Of a stretch of 32,399 bases of DNA, positions 17,749 through 28,340 are shown piece after piece. Source of the DNA: Frankiaceae bacterium (GTDB taxonomy: Bacteria > Actinomycetota > Actinomycetes > JADGOV01); NCBI GenBank assembly GCA_017882785.1, contig JADGOV010000025.1, forward strand, positions 1 through 32,399. The letters are read 5' to 3'. Under the pieces are notes generated by a model, which searched no databases, had not been told where the DNA came from, and saw only the letters and a list, made by a program, of their open reading frames with translations. How positions within the stretch are numbered: the first letter of the stretch is position 1; every line of letters begins with the position of its first letter. Position numbers and translations under genes: made by a program.

Positions 17749-18751
17749 GGGTAATCAGGCACCGGTTCAAGGTAGCGCCGGGTTCCTCGTACGCGGCGAG
17801 CAACTCCCGGGCGAGAGCGGCCAGTCGCAGGCGTGCCTCCGGCGGGTCGAGCACGTGCAGCCTGCCACCGAATCCCGCTACTCGGCGGGCGATCATGTCG
17901 ACGCTCGGGCCGGCGAGCACGACCTCGACCCGGCCATCGGCCCTGGGCTGCCCCACGGTGATCTCGGAGTCGAACACCCATCGCAGCGCGTGCACGACGT
18001 CGGCATCGGCTGCGGCGCGGACCCGTGCCGGGGCGCGCAGTTCGTCCACGGCGTCGAGGACGTGCTGCCACGCCTCGCGCAGGTCGAATTCCGCCGGTCG
18101 GGCCACCGGCTGGCCGGTCCGCTCCACCGCCCGGACCCGGTCGACCCGGAAGGTACGCAGGCCGCGCGTCGTATCGGCCATGAGGTACCAGGCGCCGTGC
18201 TTGGCCACCAGGCCCAGCGGGTGCACCGTTCGAGCGCCGGGGGTGCCATTGCGACCGAGGTATTCCAGCTGAACCTGCTCGCCGTCGATCGTGGCCTGCT
18301 GCAGCGCATCGAGGTGCACCGGCGTCGGTCGTTGCCGGCGGGTGGCGCCCCAGCCGCCGGGGTCCACGACGACAGCGTCGGCGGCGGCCTGCGCGGCTGG
18401 CCGAAACGGTGCCGGTAGCGCGCGCACGAGTTTGCGCAGCGCGGCCTTCAACTCGGGACTGGCCGCCGCAGCCGGGCCCGCAACGGCGAACAGCGTCCGC
18501 GCCTCGGCAGCGGTCAGGCCGGACAGGTCGGTGCGTGCCCCGCCCAACAGTTCCCATCCGCCGCCACGTCCGGCGCAGGCGTAGACCGGAATGCCGGCCA
18601 TAGCCAGGGCGTCGAGGTCGCGTCGGGCGGTGCGTTCGGACACCTCCAGCTCGCCGGCGACCTCGGCGGCCGTCATCCGACCGCGGCCCTGGAGCAGCAG
18701 CAGGGTCGCCACCAGCCGATCCGCGCGCACACCCTCAGCATGCCCGGTCAA
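17741..18751 (-). CDS. WYL-domain HTH transcriptional regulator (YafY type)
   Basis: 336 aa on the minus strand. An N-terminal helix-turn-helix of the HTH_11 kind (VATLLLLQGRGRMTAAEVAGELEVSERTARRDLDAL, about 13-49) is followed by a WYL ligand-sensing domain; the eponymous W188-Y189-L190 is in KHGAWYLMADT, and the FRVDRVRAVE strand and a C-terminal WCX-like extension complete it. WYL proteins respond to small ligands or nucleic acids; the signal is unknown here. The start is uncertain: TTG 18751 gives the fullest N-terminus, GTG 18730 is an alternative just before the HTH. It converges with rodA (8-bp overlap) and diverges from the DinB gene, with only 92 bases between them, so it may control that gene and itself. 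Confidence 0.9.
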   Translation of the reverse strand: MTGHAEGVRADRLVATLLLLQGRGRMTAAEVAGELEVSERTARRDLDALAMAGIPVYACAGRGGGWELLGGARTDLSGLTAAEARTLFAVAGPAAAASPELKAALRKLVRALPAPFRPAAQAAADAVVVDPGGWGATRRQRPTPVHLDALQQATIDGEQVQLEYLGRNGTPGARTVHPLGLVAKHGAWYLMADTTRGLRTFRVDRVRAVERTGQPVARPAEFDLREAWQHVLDAVDELRAPARVRAAADADVVHALRWVFDSEITVGQPRADGRVEVVLAGPSVDMIARRVAGFGGRLHVLDPPEARLRLAALARELLAAYEEPGATLNRCLITPT

Positions 18752-18843
18752 AGTGGCCAGGAGGTGACCAGTTTAGCCGGCACAGTAGGTCATGGGCCAC
18801 ATCGGTCACAACGGCTACATCCGAGAACAAGGGAGCGCCCACC

Positions 18844-19443
18844 ATGCCCGCACACGTACCTCCGGTCGCCGAAGAACGCGAGGGTCTGCTCGCCTTCCTC
18901 GCCCAGCAGCGTGCCGCGGTGCGCAACGCCTGCTACGGGCTGGACGAGACCCAGGCCCGCGCCACACCCACCGCCAGCGTTCTGAGCGTGGGCGGCCTGG
19001 TCAAGCACCTCGCGGAAACCGAGCGCGGCTGGATGCGGCGGGTATGCGGTCAGCCCGACGATGTCCCACCGGACGCCGCCAGCGCCTTCGAGGACTATCG
19101 GGCGGGGTTTCGGCTCGGACCGGCGCAGACCCTCGGCGGGTCCCTGGCGGACTATGCCGACGCCGCCGCTGAGACCGAGGCAGTCATCGGCGGCATAGCC
19201 GACCTGGGGCGAGCCGTGCCGGTGCCCAAGGGCGTGCCGTGGTTCCCCGACGACGTGGAGGCCTGGTCTGTGCGGTGGGTGCTGCTGCACCTGATCGAGG
19301 AGACGGCTCGTCACGCCGGCCACGCGGACATCGTGCGGGAGTCCCTCGACGGCGCCACGGGCCACGAACTGCTCGCGGCCGCGGAAGGGTGGCCCGCCAC
19401 GCCGTGGGTGCAGCCCTGGCGACCGGCCGCCGTACCCGGATAA
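18844..19443 (+). CDS. DinB/DUF664 family protein (possible thiol-dependent enzyme)
   Basis: 199 aa four-helix-bundle protein of the DinB-like superfamily, DUF664 branch. Predicted metal ligands are H55 (GGLVKHLAETE), H149 (VLLHLIEE) and the H157-x-x-H160 pair (ARHAGHADIVRE). In this superfamily the three-histidine site binds a divalent metal, and several actinobacterial members are mycothiol- or bacillithiol-dependent transferases or isomerases. The substrate here is unknown. ATG 18844 has AAGGGAGC about 8 bases upstream. The WYL regulator is divergent, and a 269-base gap holding repeat copy 2 follows. Confidence 0.88.
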   Translation: MPAHVPPVAEEREGLLAFLAQQRAAVRNACYGLDETQARATPTASVLSVGGLVKHLAETERGWMRRVCGQPDDVPPDAASAFEDYRAGFRLGPAQTLGGSLADYADAAAETEAVIGGIADLGRAVPVPKGVPWFPDDVEAWSVRWVLLHLIEETARHAGHADIVRESLDGATGHELLAAAEGWPATPWVQPWRPAAVPG

Positions 19444-19496
19444 GAGGCGACGAGCCGCCACCCGCACGTGACCTGCGCGTGCGTACCCTCGGCCGC

Positions 19497-19590
19497 GGCG
19501 ATCATGCGAGAACGCGCGTTGGAAGCGGCGATCATGCGAGGACGCGCGTTGGAATCCGAGTATCAACGCACATTTGAGCATGATCGGCGC
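19497..19590 (+). repeat. Intergenic GATCATGC repeat element, copy 2
   Basis: GGCGATCATGCGAG is found at 19497-19510 and 19527-19540 (30-bp step), each followed by ACGCGCGTTGGAA, and the inverted form GAGCATGATCGGCGC at 19576-19590. The three GATCATG/CATGATC cores have centres at 19503, 19533 and 19582, i.e. steps of 30 and 49 bases, exactly those of copy 1. It begins 53 bases after the DinB gene; no gene is seen in the 19444-19712 gap. Confidence 0.85.
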
Positions 19591-19698
19591 GTTGCAGGCG
19601 CGGTTGACGCCCGCCGCACACCGCGCTACCGCCGCTACCGCCGCGCCCGCCGCTCGCCGCTGGACCGTCGGGCTGACTCCCGGCAGAGCCCAACAGGT

Positions 19699-19712
19699 TA
19701 GGCTGACCCGCG
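19699..19712 (+). promoter_or_regulatory. Leaderless-type promoter of the radical SAM gene
   Basis: TAGGCT (19699-19704) ends 8 bases before ATG 19713, with no ribosome-binding site between. It resembles the valS arrangement and supports this start. No obvious -35. Confidence 0.55.
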
Positions 19713-21635
19713 ATGACTGTCGAGTCGCTCTTCCCCCGTTTGGAGCCGTTGCTGCCGCGGGTCAGCAAGCCGATCCAGTACGTCGGCGGCGAGTTGAACG
19801 CCCAGGTCAAGGCCTGGGACGGCGCCGGGGGCCGACCGATGGTGCGGTGGTGCCTGCATTACCCGGACGCCTACGAGGTCGGGCTACCCAACCAGGGTGT
19901 GCAGATCCTCTACGAGCTGCTCAACGAGACCCCGGACGTACTCGCCGAGCGGGCCTACGCCGTGTGGCCTGACCTCGAGCGTTTGATGCGGGAGCACGGC
20001 GTGCCGTTGTTCACCGTCGATGCGCACCGCCCGGTTCGGGCCTTCGACGTGCTCGGGGTCTCCTTCGCCACCGAACTGGGCTACACGAATTTCCTCACGA
20101 CACTGGACCTCGCGGGCATCCCGCTGGACAGTGCCGACCGCGGCGATGACGATCCGTTGGTGCTGGCCGGTGGGCACGCCGCCTTCAACCCCGAGCCGGT
20201 CGCGGACTTCCTGGACGCGGCGGTGCTCGGCGACGGTGAGCAGGCCGTGTTGGCGATAACCGAGGTAGTCCGGGGGTGGAAGGACGAGGGTCGCCCCGGC
20301 GGCCGGGACGAGGCGCTGCTGCGGCTGGCCGCCTCCGGCGCGGTCTACGTGCCGCGGTTCTACGACGTGGACTACCTGCCCGACGGCCGGATCCGCCGGG
20401 TGCTCCCTAACCGGGCCGGTGTGCCCTACCGGGTGGTCAAGCACACTGTGATGGACCTCGACGCGTGGCCGTACCCGAAGCGTCCGCTGGTGCCGCTGGC
20501 GGAGACCGTTCACGAGCGCTACAGCGTAGAGATCTTCCGAGGGTGTACCCGGGGCTGTCGGTTCTGCCAGGCCGGCATGATCACCCGACCGGTGCGGGAG
20601 CGCAGCGTTACCGCTATCGGTGAGATGGTGGCGACCGGGGTGGAGTCCAGCGGCTTCTCCGAGGTCGGGCTCCTCTCCCTGTCCAGTGCCGACCATTCCG
20701 AGATCGGGCTGATCGCCAAGGGGTTGGCCGACCGGTACGAGGGGACCAATACCGCTCTCTCGCTGCCCAGCACCCGGGTGGATGCCTTCAACGTCGAGTT
20801 GGCCGGGGAGTTGTCCCGCAACGGCCGACGGTCCGGCTTGACCTTCGCACCCGAGGGCGGCTCGGAGCGCATCCGCAAGGTGATCAATAAGATGGTCACC
20901 GAAGAGGATCTCATCCGGACGGTGACGACCGCGTACTCCGCCGGTTGGCGGCAGGTGAAGCTGTACTTCATGTGTGGACTGCCGACCGAGACCGACGAGG
21001 ATGTGCTGGCGATCGCGGGACTCGCCAAGGAGGTCATCCGCGCGGGCCGGCGAGTGACGGGGCGCAGTGACATCCGCTGCACGGTCTCGATCGGCGGTTT
21101 CGTGCCCAAGCCGCACACGCCGTTCCAGTGGGCCGGCCAGCTCGACGCGCTGACCACGGACGCCCGGCTCGCGCTGTTGCGGGAGGCCATCGGCCGAGAC
21201 CGCGCGATCGGGTTCCGTTATCACGACGGGCAGCCGGGGGTCGTCGAGGGCCTACTCTCCCGCGGCGACCGACGCGTGGGTGCCGTCATCAGGCGGGTGT
21301 GGGCGGACGGCGGGCGTTTCGACGGGTGGAGCGAGCACTTCTCCTACAGTCGGTGGGCGGACGCCTGCGAGCAGGCATTCACCGGCACCCCGCTGAGCCT
21401 GGACTGGTACACGACACGGGAACGGGTCCTGTCGGAGGTGCTGCCCTGGGATCACCTGGACTCCGGTCTGGACAAGGACTGGCTGTGGCAGGACTGGCAG
21501 GACTCACTTACCGGCGGTGAGGTGGAGGACTGCCGCTGGCAACCGTGCTATGACTGCGGCGTCTGCCCCGGCATGGGTACAGAGATCCAGGTCGGCCCGA
21601 CCGGGCGGACGTTGCTCCCGCTCTCGCCGACCTGA
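19713..21635 (+). CDS. B12-binding-domain radical SAM protein (TIGR03960 type)
   Basis: 640 aa. Predicted radical S-adenosylmethionine enzyme with a 4Fe-4S cluster. The N-terminal 1-230 resemble a cobalamin-binding fold (MVRWCLHYPDAYEVGLPNQGVQ, FDVLGVSFATELGYTNFLTTLDL, GGHAAFNPEPVADFLDA). The radical SAM motif CxxxCxxC is C278, C282 and C285 (RGCTRGCRFCQAGMITRP). Further signatures are SLSSADHSEIGLI, LTFAPEGGSERIRKVINK and LYFMCGLPTETDEDV. Near the C-terminus four cysteines (CRWQPCYDCGVCPGMGTEIQ) may hold a second metal site. The reaction is not known. The partner gene follows after 7 bases; in some other phyla the two are fused, which suggests one complex. It is placed beside rne, rplU and rpmA, hinting at RNA or ribosome modification. 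Confidence 0.92.
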   Translation: MTVESLFPRLEPLLPRVSKPIQYVGGELNAQVKAWDGAGGRPMVRWCLHYPDAYEVGLPNQGVQILYELLNETPDVLAERAYAVWPDLERLMREHGVPLFTVDAHRPVRAFDVLGVSFATELGYTNFLTTLDLAGIPLDSADRGDDDPLVLAGGHAAFNPEPVADFLDAAVLGDGEQAVLAITEVVRGWKDEGRPGGRDEALLRLAASGAVYVPRFYDVDYLPDGRIRRVLPNRAGVPYRVVKHTVMDLDAWPYPKRPLVPLAETVHERYSVEIFRGCTRGCRFCQAGMITRPVRERSVTAIGEMVATGVESSGFSEVGLLSLSSADHSEIGLIAKGLADRYEGTNTALSLPSTRVDAFNVELAGELSRNGRRSGLTFAPEGGSERIRKVINKMVTEEDLIRTVTTAYSAGWRQVKLYFMCGLPTETDEDVLAIAGLAKEVIRAGRRVTGRSDIRCTVSIGGFVPKPHTPFQWAGQLDALTTDARLALLREAIGRDRAIGFRYHDGQPGVVEGLLSRGDRRVGAVIRRVWADGGRFDGWSEHFSYSRWADACEQAFTGTPLSLDWYTTRERVLSEVLPWDHLDSGLDKDWLWQDWQDSLTGGEVEDCRWQPCYDCGVCPGMGTEIQVGPTGRTLLPLSPT

Positions 21636-21642
21636 GCTACCC

Positions 21643-22479
21643 ATGAGCCGCATGCCCCCCGGACCGCCTCCGCCACCGGCAGTGCAACGCCTGCGGATCC
21701 GCTTCGCCAAACGGGGTCGCCTGCGGTTCACCAGCCACCGCGACTTCCAAAGGGCCTTCGAGCGGGCGCTGCGCCGGGCGGCGGTGCCGATGGCCTACTC
21801 CGCCGGATTCAGCCCGCATCCCAAGATCTCCTATGTCGGGGCGGCGCCCACCGGGACGGCAAGTGAGGCCGAGTACCTCGAGATGGCCGTCACCGAGCGG
21901 CTGGATCCGGCCGCAGTGCGAGCCGACCTGGACGCCGCACTGCCCACCGGCCTCGACCTGCTCGAGATTGTCGAAGCCCTGGGCGGTTCGCTGCCGGAGC
22001 GGATCGAGGCCTCGCTGTGGGAGCTCAGGCTGCCCGGGGTGCCCACCGCCACCCTCGCCGGGGCAGTGTCCCGGTTCCTCGCCGCCACGGACATCACGGT
22101 CGAACGTCGGCTCAAGGACGGCCGCCGGCAACTTGACGCGCGGGCCCCGGTTCTGCACGCGGGGGTGATCGAGGATCGGAATTGTGCGATACTACGGATG
22201 GTCGTCCGGCACGTGACACCTGCCGTGCGACCCGACGACGTCCTGGTCGGGCTTCGTCAGGTGGCCAACCTCACGCCACCCGTCCCGCCCCTGGTGACGC
22301 GGCTGGCGCAGGGGCTGCTTGCTGATGGCGACCCGGCCACCGACCAGCTCGCCGATCCGCTCGCGTTCGACCGTGGATGCCCCTCGGAACGCGCCCCAGC
22401 TGCCGACGGGACGTTGGTCGCGTCGGATGGTGCGAGCGTCGAGGACGCCGTTGGCGTGTCTGCCGCGACACACGGTTGA
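21643..22479 (+). CDS. Radical SAM-associated protein, TIGR03936/DUF2344 type
   Basis: 278 aa. The family core is at residues 15-215: LRIRFAKRGRLRFTSHRDFQRAFERALRRAAVPMAYSAGFSPHPKISYVG is its hallmark region (seen here across about 17-66). Function is unknown; members always accompany TIGR03960 radical SAM proteins. ATG 21643 follows the upstream stop by 7 bases; ATG 21652 is a possible alternative. The last 60 residues (after PPVPPLVTRLAQGLL) are low in conserved features. Together with the upstream gene this is a likely two-component enzyme. Gap to rne is 108 bases. Confidence 0.9.
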   Translation: MSRMPPGPPPPPAVQRLRIRFAKRGRLRFTSHRDFQRAFERALRRAAVPMAYSAGFSPHPKISYVGAAPTGTASEAEYLEMAVTERLDPAAVRADLDAALPTGLDLLEIVEALGGSLPERIEASLWELRLPGVPTATLAGAVSRFLAATDITVERRLKDGRRQLDARAPVLHAGVIEDRNCAILRMVVRHVTPAVRPDDVLVGLRQVANLTPPVPPLVTRLAQGLLADGDPATDQLADPLAFDRGCPSERAPAADGTLVASDGASVEDAVGVSAATHG

Positions 22480-22496
22480 CGCGCGGCCCAGGACTT

Positions 22497-22523
22497 TGCG
22501 CTGCGGCCTTCGGCAGCAGCGCA
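22497..22523 (+). promoter_or_regulatory. Strong hairpin in front of rne
   Basis: TGCGCTGC (22497-22504) pairs with GCAGCGCA (22516-22523), and inside, after a G-A mismatch, GCC (22506-22508) pairs with GGC (22512-22514). No T-tract follows. It lies 18 bases after the DUF2344 stop and 64 bases before rne: either a transcription terminator lacking a U-run or a structured rne leader, the latter of interest because RNase E levels are controlled through leader hairpins in enterobacteria. Confidence 0.5.
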
Positions 22524-22587
22524 CCCGAACAGCTCCTGCGCGGCGGCGTGCACCACGCGCCCGGGAGCACGAACAGGAGAGCATCTC

Positions 22588-24948
<2,361 letters not shown>

Positions 24949-24971
24949 CGAGTGCCGGGCAGTCGCTGTCG

Positions 24972-25001
24972 TGGACCGGGCGTTCGGCCCTCGGGTAGTG
25001 T
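24972..25001 (+). promoter_or_regulatory. Likely promoter of rplU-rpmA
   Basis: TGGACC (24972-24977) and TAGTGT (24996-25001) are 18 bases apart, a fair fit to actinobacterial main-sigma promoters, and lie 79 bases before rplU. The leader in between may carry L21 control signals, but no fold stands out. Confidence 0.45.
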
Positions 25002-25079
25002 GGGTATCCCGGCGCGGTGCGCGCCCGGTGTCGCATGTTCGTGGCGCCAAGACTCGCAGCTGACAGTAGGAGCCGAATC

Positions 25080-25481
25080 GTGTACGCCATCGTCCGCAGC
25101 GGCGGGAAGCAACATCGGGTCGCCGTCGGCGATGTGATTACCGTTGATCGGCTCGCCGCCACCCCGGGGGACACCGTTCGGCTACCGGCGGTGCTGCACG
25201 TCGACGGGGCGACGGTCACCACCTCGGCGTCAGAGCTCGCCGAGGTCCGCGTCGATGCGGAGATCGTCGCCGCGACGAAGGGACCGAAGATCGATATTCT
25301 CCGGTACAAGAACAAGACCCGGTATCGGCGTCGCCAGGGGCACCGCGCGCAGCTCACCACGCTGCGGATCACCGGTATCGGGCTCGGTGCCGACAGCCCG
25401 CAGCCGGCCACCGCAACCGTGCCTGCTCCCGTGCCGGATGCAACGATGGTCGCCGACGCGACGACCAGCCAGGAGAACTGA
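25080..25481 (+). CDS. rplU: 50S ribosomal protein L21
   Basis: 133 aa. Large-subunit protein binding 23S rRNA. The chain begins [17 protein letters not shown], the L21 hallmark, and contains [33 protein letters not shown], the RNA-binding end of the fold. About 30 residues after this ([20 protein letters not shown]...) are a low-complexity alanine/proline tail absent from many L21 proteins. GTG 25080 has TAGGAG about 8 bases upstream; the frame is open back to 25017 but without conservation. rpmA follows after 3 bases. Confidence 0.97.
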   Translation: MYAIVRSGGKQHRVAVGDVITVDRLAATPGDTVRLPAVLHVDGATVTTSASELAEVRVDAEIVAATKGPKIDILRYKNKTRYRRRQGHRAQLTTLRITGIGLGADSPQPATATVPAPVPDATMVADATTSQEN

Positions 25482-25484
25482 GCG

Positions 25485-25775
25485 ATGGCACACAAGAAGG
25501 GTGCGTCCAGCAGCCGCAACGGTCGTGACTCGAACTCACAGCGGCTCGGGGTGAAGCGCTACGGCGGCCAGCTGGTCAACGCCGGTGAGATCCTCGTCCG
25601 CCAGCGAGGCACGCATTTCCACCCCGGCTCGCTGGTCGGTCGGGGAAAGGACGACACCCTGTTCGCGCTTGCTGCCGGTGCCGTCGAGTTCGGCACGAAG
25701 CGCCGCCGCCGTGTGATCAACATCGTGCCGGCCGAGACAGTGTCGGCTTCCGAGCCGGTCGGCAGCCCGGCCTGA
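25485..25775 (+). CDS. rpmA: 50S ribosomal protein L27
   Basis: 96 aa. L27 reaches into the peptidyl-transferase centre. [19 protein letters not shown], then [28 protein letters not shown], are the standard family text. The N-terminus starts directly with AHKKG, so there is no cleavable Firmicute-type extension. ATG 25485 has CAGGAGAAC upstream inside the end of rplU. The C-terminal 12 residues ([13 protein letters not shown]) are a short non-conserved tail. Confidence 0.98.
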   Translation: MAHKKGASSSRNGRDSNSQRLGVKRYGGQLVNAGEILVRQRGTHFHPGSLVGRGKDDTLFALAAGAVEFGTKRRRRVINIVPAETVSASEPVGSPA

Positions 25776-25791
25776 CCGCCCTCGTCGGTCG

Positions 25792-25819
25792 AGGCGGGCT
25801 TCCTCATCGAGGCCCGCCT
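25792..25819 (+). terminator. Hairpin between rpmA and obgE
   Basis: AGGCGGGC (25792-25799) pairs perfectly with GCCCGCCT (25812-25819), 8 bp with a 12-base loop, followed by TCC rather than a T-run. It may terminate or attenuate the L21-L27 transcript. A TAGCCT -10-like box (25823-25828) just after it could start a separate obgE-proBA message. Confidence 0.5.
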
Positions 25820-25851
25820 TCCTAGCCTGTCCGGACTGAAGGAGCACCGCC

Positions 25852-27198
25852 GTGGCGTCGTTCGTCGATCGCGCCGTGCTGCACGCGGTCGCGGGCGACG
25901 GCGGGAACGGCTGTGCATCCGTTCACCGGGAGAAGTTCAAGCCGTTGGGCGGTCCGGACGGTGGCAACGGGGGCCGGGGCGGGGACGTGGTCGTCATGGT
26001 GGATCCATCCACGACGACGCTGCTCGACGTCCAACGACATCCGCACCGGAGGGCCGCCTCCGGCAAACCCGGGCAGGGTAGCCACCGCAACGGCGCCGAG
26101 GGCGCAGATATCGTCATCCCGGTGCCGGAAGGCACGGTCGTGCGTCACCCGGCGCGTGCCGAGCCGGTGGCCGACCTGATCGGTGACGGAACGCGGTGGG
26201 TGATTGCCCGCGGCGGTCGCGGTGGCCTCGGCAACGCGGCGCTGGCCTCGCCGCGTCGCAAGGCACCCGGCTTCGCGTTGCTCGGAGAGCCGGGGGACTC
26301 CGTCGAGGTGACACTCGAGCTCAAGACCGTTGCTGACGTCGCGCTCGTCGGATTTCCCAACGCCGGCAAGTCCTCGTTGGTCTCGGCGCTCTCCGCGGCC
26401 CGTCCCAAGATTGCGGACTATCCGTTCACCACGCTGGTGCCCAACCTTGGCGTCGTCACCGCTGGTGAGACGGTGTTCACCGTGGCCGATGTGCCCGGTC
26501 TCATTCCCGGCGCCAGCGCGGGCAAAGGACTGGGGCTGGAGTTCCTGCGTCACGTCGAACGATGCTCGGTGCTGGTCCATGTCCTCGACTGTGCCACCGA
26601 GGAGCCGGACCGCGATCCGATCAGCGATCTGCGTGCTCTGGAGGCGGAGCTGTCGGCGTACGGGGGCCTCGCCGACCGGCCGAGGCTGGTGCTGCTCAAC
26701 AAGGTCGACGTCCCGGCCGGGCGGGAGCTGGCCGAGATGGTCGGGCCGATGCTGCGCGATGCCGGCTTCCCCGTCCTGGCCGGCAGCGCCGCCACCCATG
26801 AGGGTCTTCGCGCACTGAGCTTCTCGATGGCCGGGGCGGTGAACGCCGACCGCGCGGCCCGTCCGAGGGCGGAGCCGCCGCGCGTGATCCTTCGGCCCAA
26901 GGCGGTCGACGACGCGGGCTTCACCGTGCAGCGAACCGAGGACGCCTTCGTCATCCTCGGAGACAAACCCCGGCGGTGGGTACAGCAGACGGACTTCGGC
27001 AATGACGAGGCCGTCGGTTACCTTGCCGACCGGCTCGCTCGCCTCGGCGTCGAGCAGGCGCTGGTTGCGGCCGGCGCGCAACCGGGGGACACCATCGCCA
27101 TTGACGAGGTCACTTTCGACTGGGAGCCCGCGCTGCTGGCCGGAGTCGAGCACGTGCTCGGCCGGCGGGGGCAGGATCTGCGGATCGACGGTCGATGA
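25852..27198 (+). CDS. obgE: GTPase Obg (ribosome assembly, stress signalling)
   Basis: 448 aa. GTPase acting in 50S maturation and stress/sporulation control. The glycine-rich Obg fold covers 1-160 ([32 protein letters not shown]). The G domain has G1 GFPNAGKSS (167-175), G2 in [13 protein letters not shown]3 DVPGLI and G4 NKVD. A C-terminal OCT domain (about 345-425: [26 protein letters not shown]) is present, as in most actinobacterial and Firmicute Obg proteins. GTG 25852 follows GAAGGAGCACC; it is 76 bases from rpmA. It ends in an ATGA overlap with proB. Confidence 0.98.
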   Translation: MASFVDRAVLHAVAGDGGNGCASVHREKFKPLGGPDGGNGGRGGDVVVMVDPSTTTLLDVQRHPHRRAASGKPGQGSHRNGAEGADIVIPVPEGTVVRHPARAEPVADLIGDGTRWVIARGGRGGLGNAALASPRRKAPGFALLGEPGDSVEVTLELKTVADVALVGFPNAGKSSLVSALSAARPKIADYPFTTLVPNLGVVTAGETVFTVADVPGLIPGASAGKGLGLEFLRHVERCSVLVHVLDCATEEPDRDPISDLRALEAELSAYGGLADRPRLVLLNKVDVPAGRELAEMVGPMLRDAGFPVLAGSAATHEGLRALSFSMAGAVNADRAARPRAEPPRVILRPKAVDDAGFTVQRTEDAFVILGDKPRRWVQQTDFGNDEAVGYLADRLARLGVEQALVAAGAQPGDTIAIDEVTFDWEPALLAGVEHVLGRRGQDLRIDGR

Positions 27199-28340
27199 GA
27201 ACAGCGGTGTCCACCGCTGCCCGGGTGGTCGTCAAGATCGGCTCGTCATCGCTCACCCGACGCGGGGGCGGGCTGGATTCCGGCCGGGTCGACGCACTGG
27301 TCGACGCCCTCGCCGAGCGGTCCGGTTCGGTGGTGCTCGTCTCCTCGGGTGCCATCGCGGCCGGACTGGCTCCGCTCGGTCTGACCCGCAAGCCGCGTGA
27401 CCTCGCCACCCTGCAGGCCGCCGCCAGCGTCGGTCAGGGGCTGCTTGTCGAGCGGTACGCGGTCTCCTTCGCCCGGCACGACCGTCGCGTCGGGCAGGTG
27501 TTGCTGACCGCGGACGACGTGGTGCGCCGCGCCCACTACCGCAACGCGCAACGGACCTTGGACCGACTGCTGGCCCTCGGCGTCGTGCCGATCGTCAACG
27601 AGAACGACACCGTGGCCACGGAGGAGATTCGCTTCGGGGACAACGACCGGCTCGCCGCGCTCGTCGCGCACATCGTCCGGGCGGACGCGCTCGTGCTGCT
27701 CTCCGATGTCAGCGGGGTCCACGATGACGACCCACGACGGCCGGGGGCCACGTTGCTCGCCGAGGTGCGCTCCGCTGCCGATCTCGTCGGGGTGACCGCG
27801 ACCCGACGCGGCTCGGCGGTCGGCTCCGGGGGGATGGCCGCGAAGCTGGCTGCCGCCAGCCTGGCCACGGCAGCCGGCGTACCCGTCGTCGTCGCGCACG
27901 CCGATGACGTCAGGGCTGCCCTGGCCGGCAAGGAGGTCGGCACGCTGTTCCACCCCACCGGCACCCGGACACCGGCCCGGCTGCTCTGGCTGGCGCACGC
28001 CGCCGCCCCGCGGGGGCGGCTGGTGCTCGACATCGGGGCGGTGGCCGCTGTCGTGCACCGCCGGCTCTCACTGCTGCCGGCCGGCATCACCGCGGTCGAA
28101 GGCAACTTCGCCGCCGGTGATCCGGTGGATCTCGTCGGTGAGGACGGCCGGGTCGTTGCCCGTGGGTTGGTCGAGTACGACGCCAGCGAGTTGCCACCGC
28201 TGCTCGGTCGCTCCACCCGGGACCTGGCCGCCGAGTTGGGGCCGGCCTACGAGCGGGAGGTCATCCACCGTGACGACCTTGTCCTCCTGCCGGCCGGAGG
28301 AGACCTCGACCCCCCGGCCGTGGGACCCTCGATCCCATGA
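27195..28340 (+). CDS. proB: Glutamate 5-kinase
   Basis: 381 aa. First step of proline synthesis: glutamate plus ATP gives gamma-glutamyl phosphate. The amino-acid kinase fold is marked by [48 protein letters not shown] and [14 protein letters not shown]. The C-terminal ~100 residues ([49 protein letters not shown]) are a PUA domain, present in the longer form of the enzyme. ATG 27195 overlaps obgE by 4 bases, and its stop overlaps proA by 4 bases. Feedback inhibition by proline is known for the family. Confidence 0.97.
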   Translation: MRTAVSTAARVVVKIGSSSLTRRGGGLDSGRVDALVDALAERSGSVVLVSSGAIAAGLAPLGLTRKPRDLATLQAAASVGQGLLVERYAVSFARHDRRVGQVLLTADDVVRRAHYRNAQRTLDRLLALGVVPIVNENDTVATEEIRFGDNDRLAALVAHIVRADALVLLSDVSGVHDDDPRRPGATLLAEVRSAADLVGVTATRRGSAVGSGGMAAKLAAASLATAAGVPVVVAHADDVRAALAGKEVGTLFHPTGTRTPARLLWLAHAAAPRGRLVLDIGAVAAVVHRRLSLLPAGITAVEGNFAAGDPVDLVGEDGRVVARGLVEYDASELPPLLGRSTRDLAAELGPAYEREVIHRDDLVLLPAGGDLDPPAVGPSIP

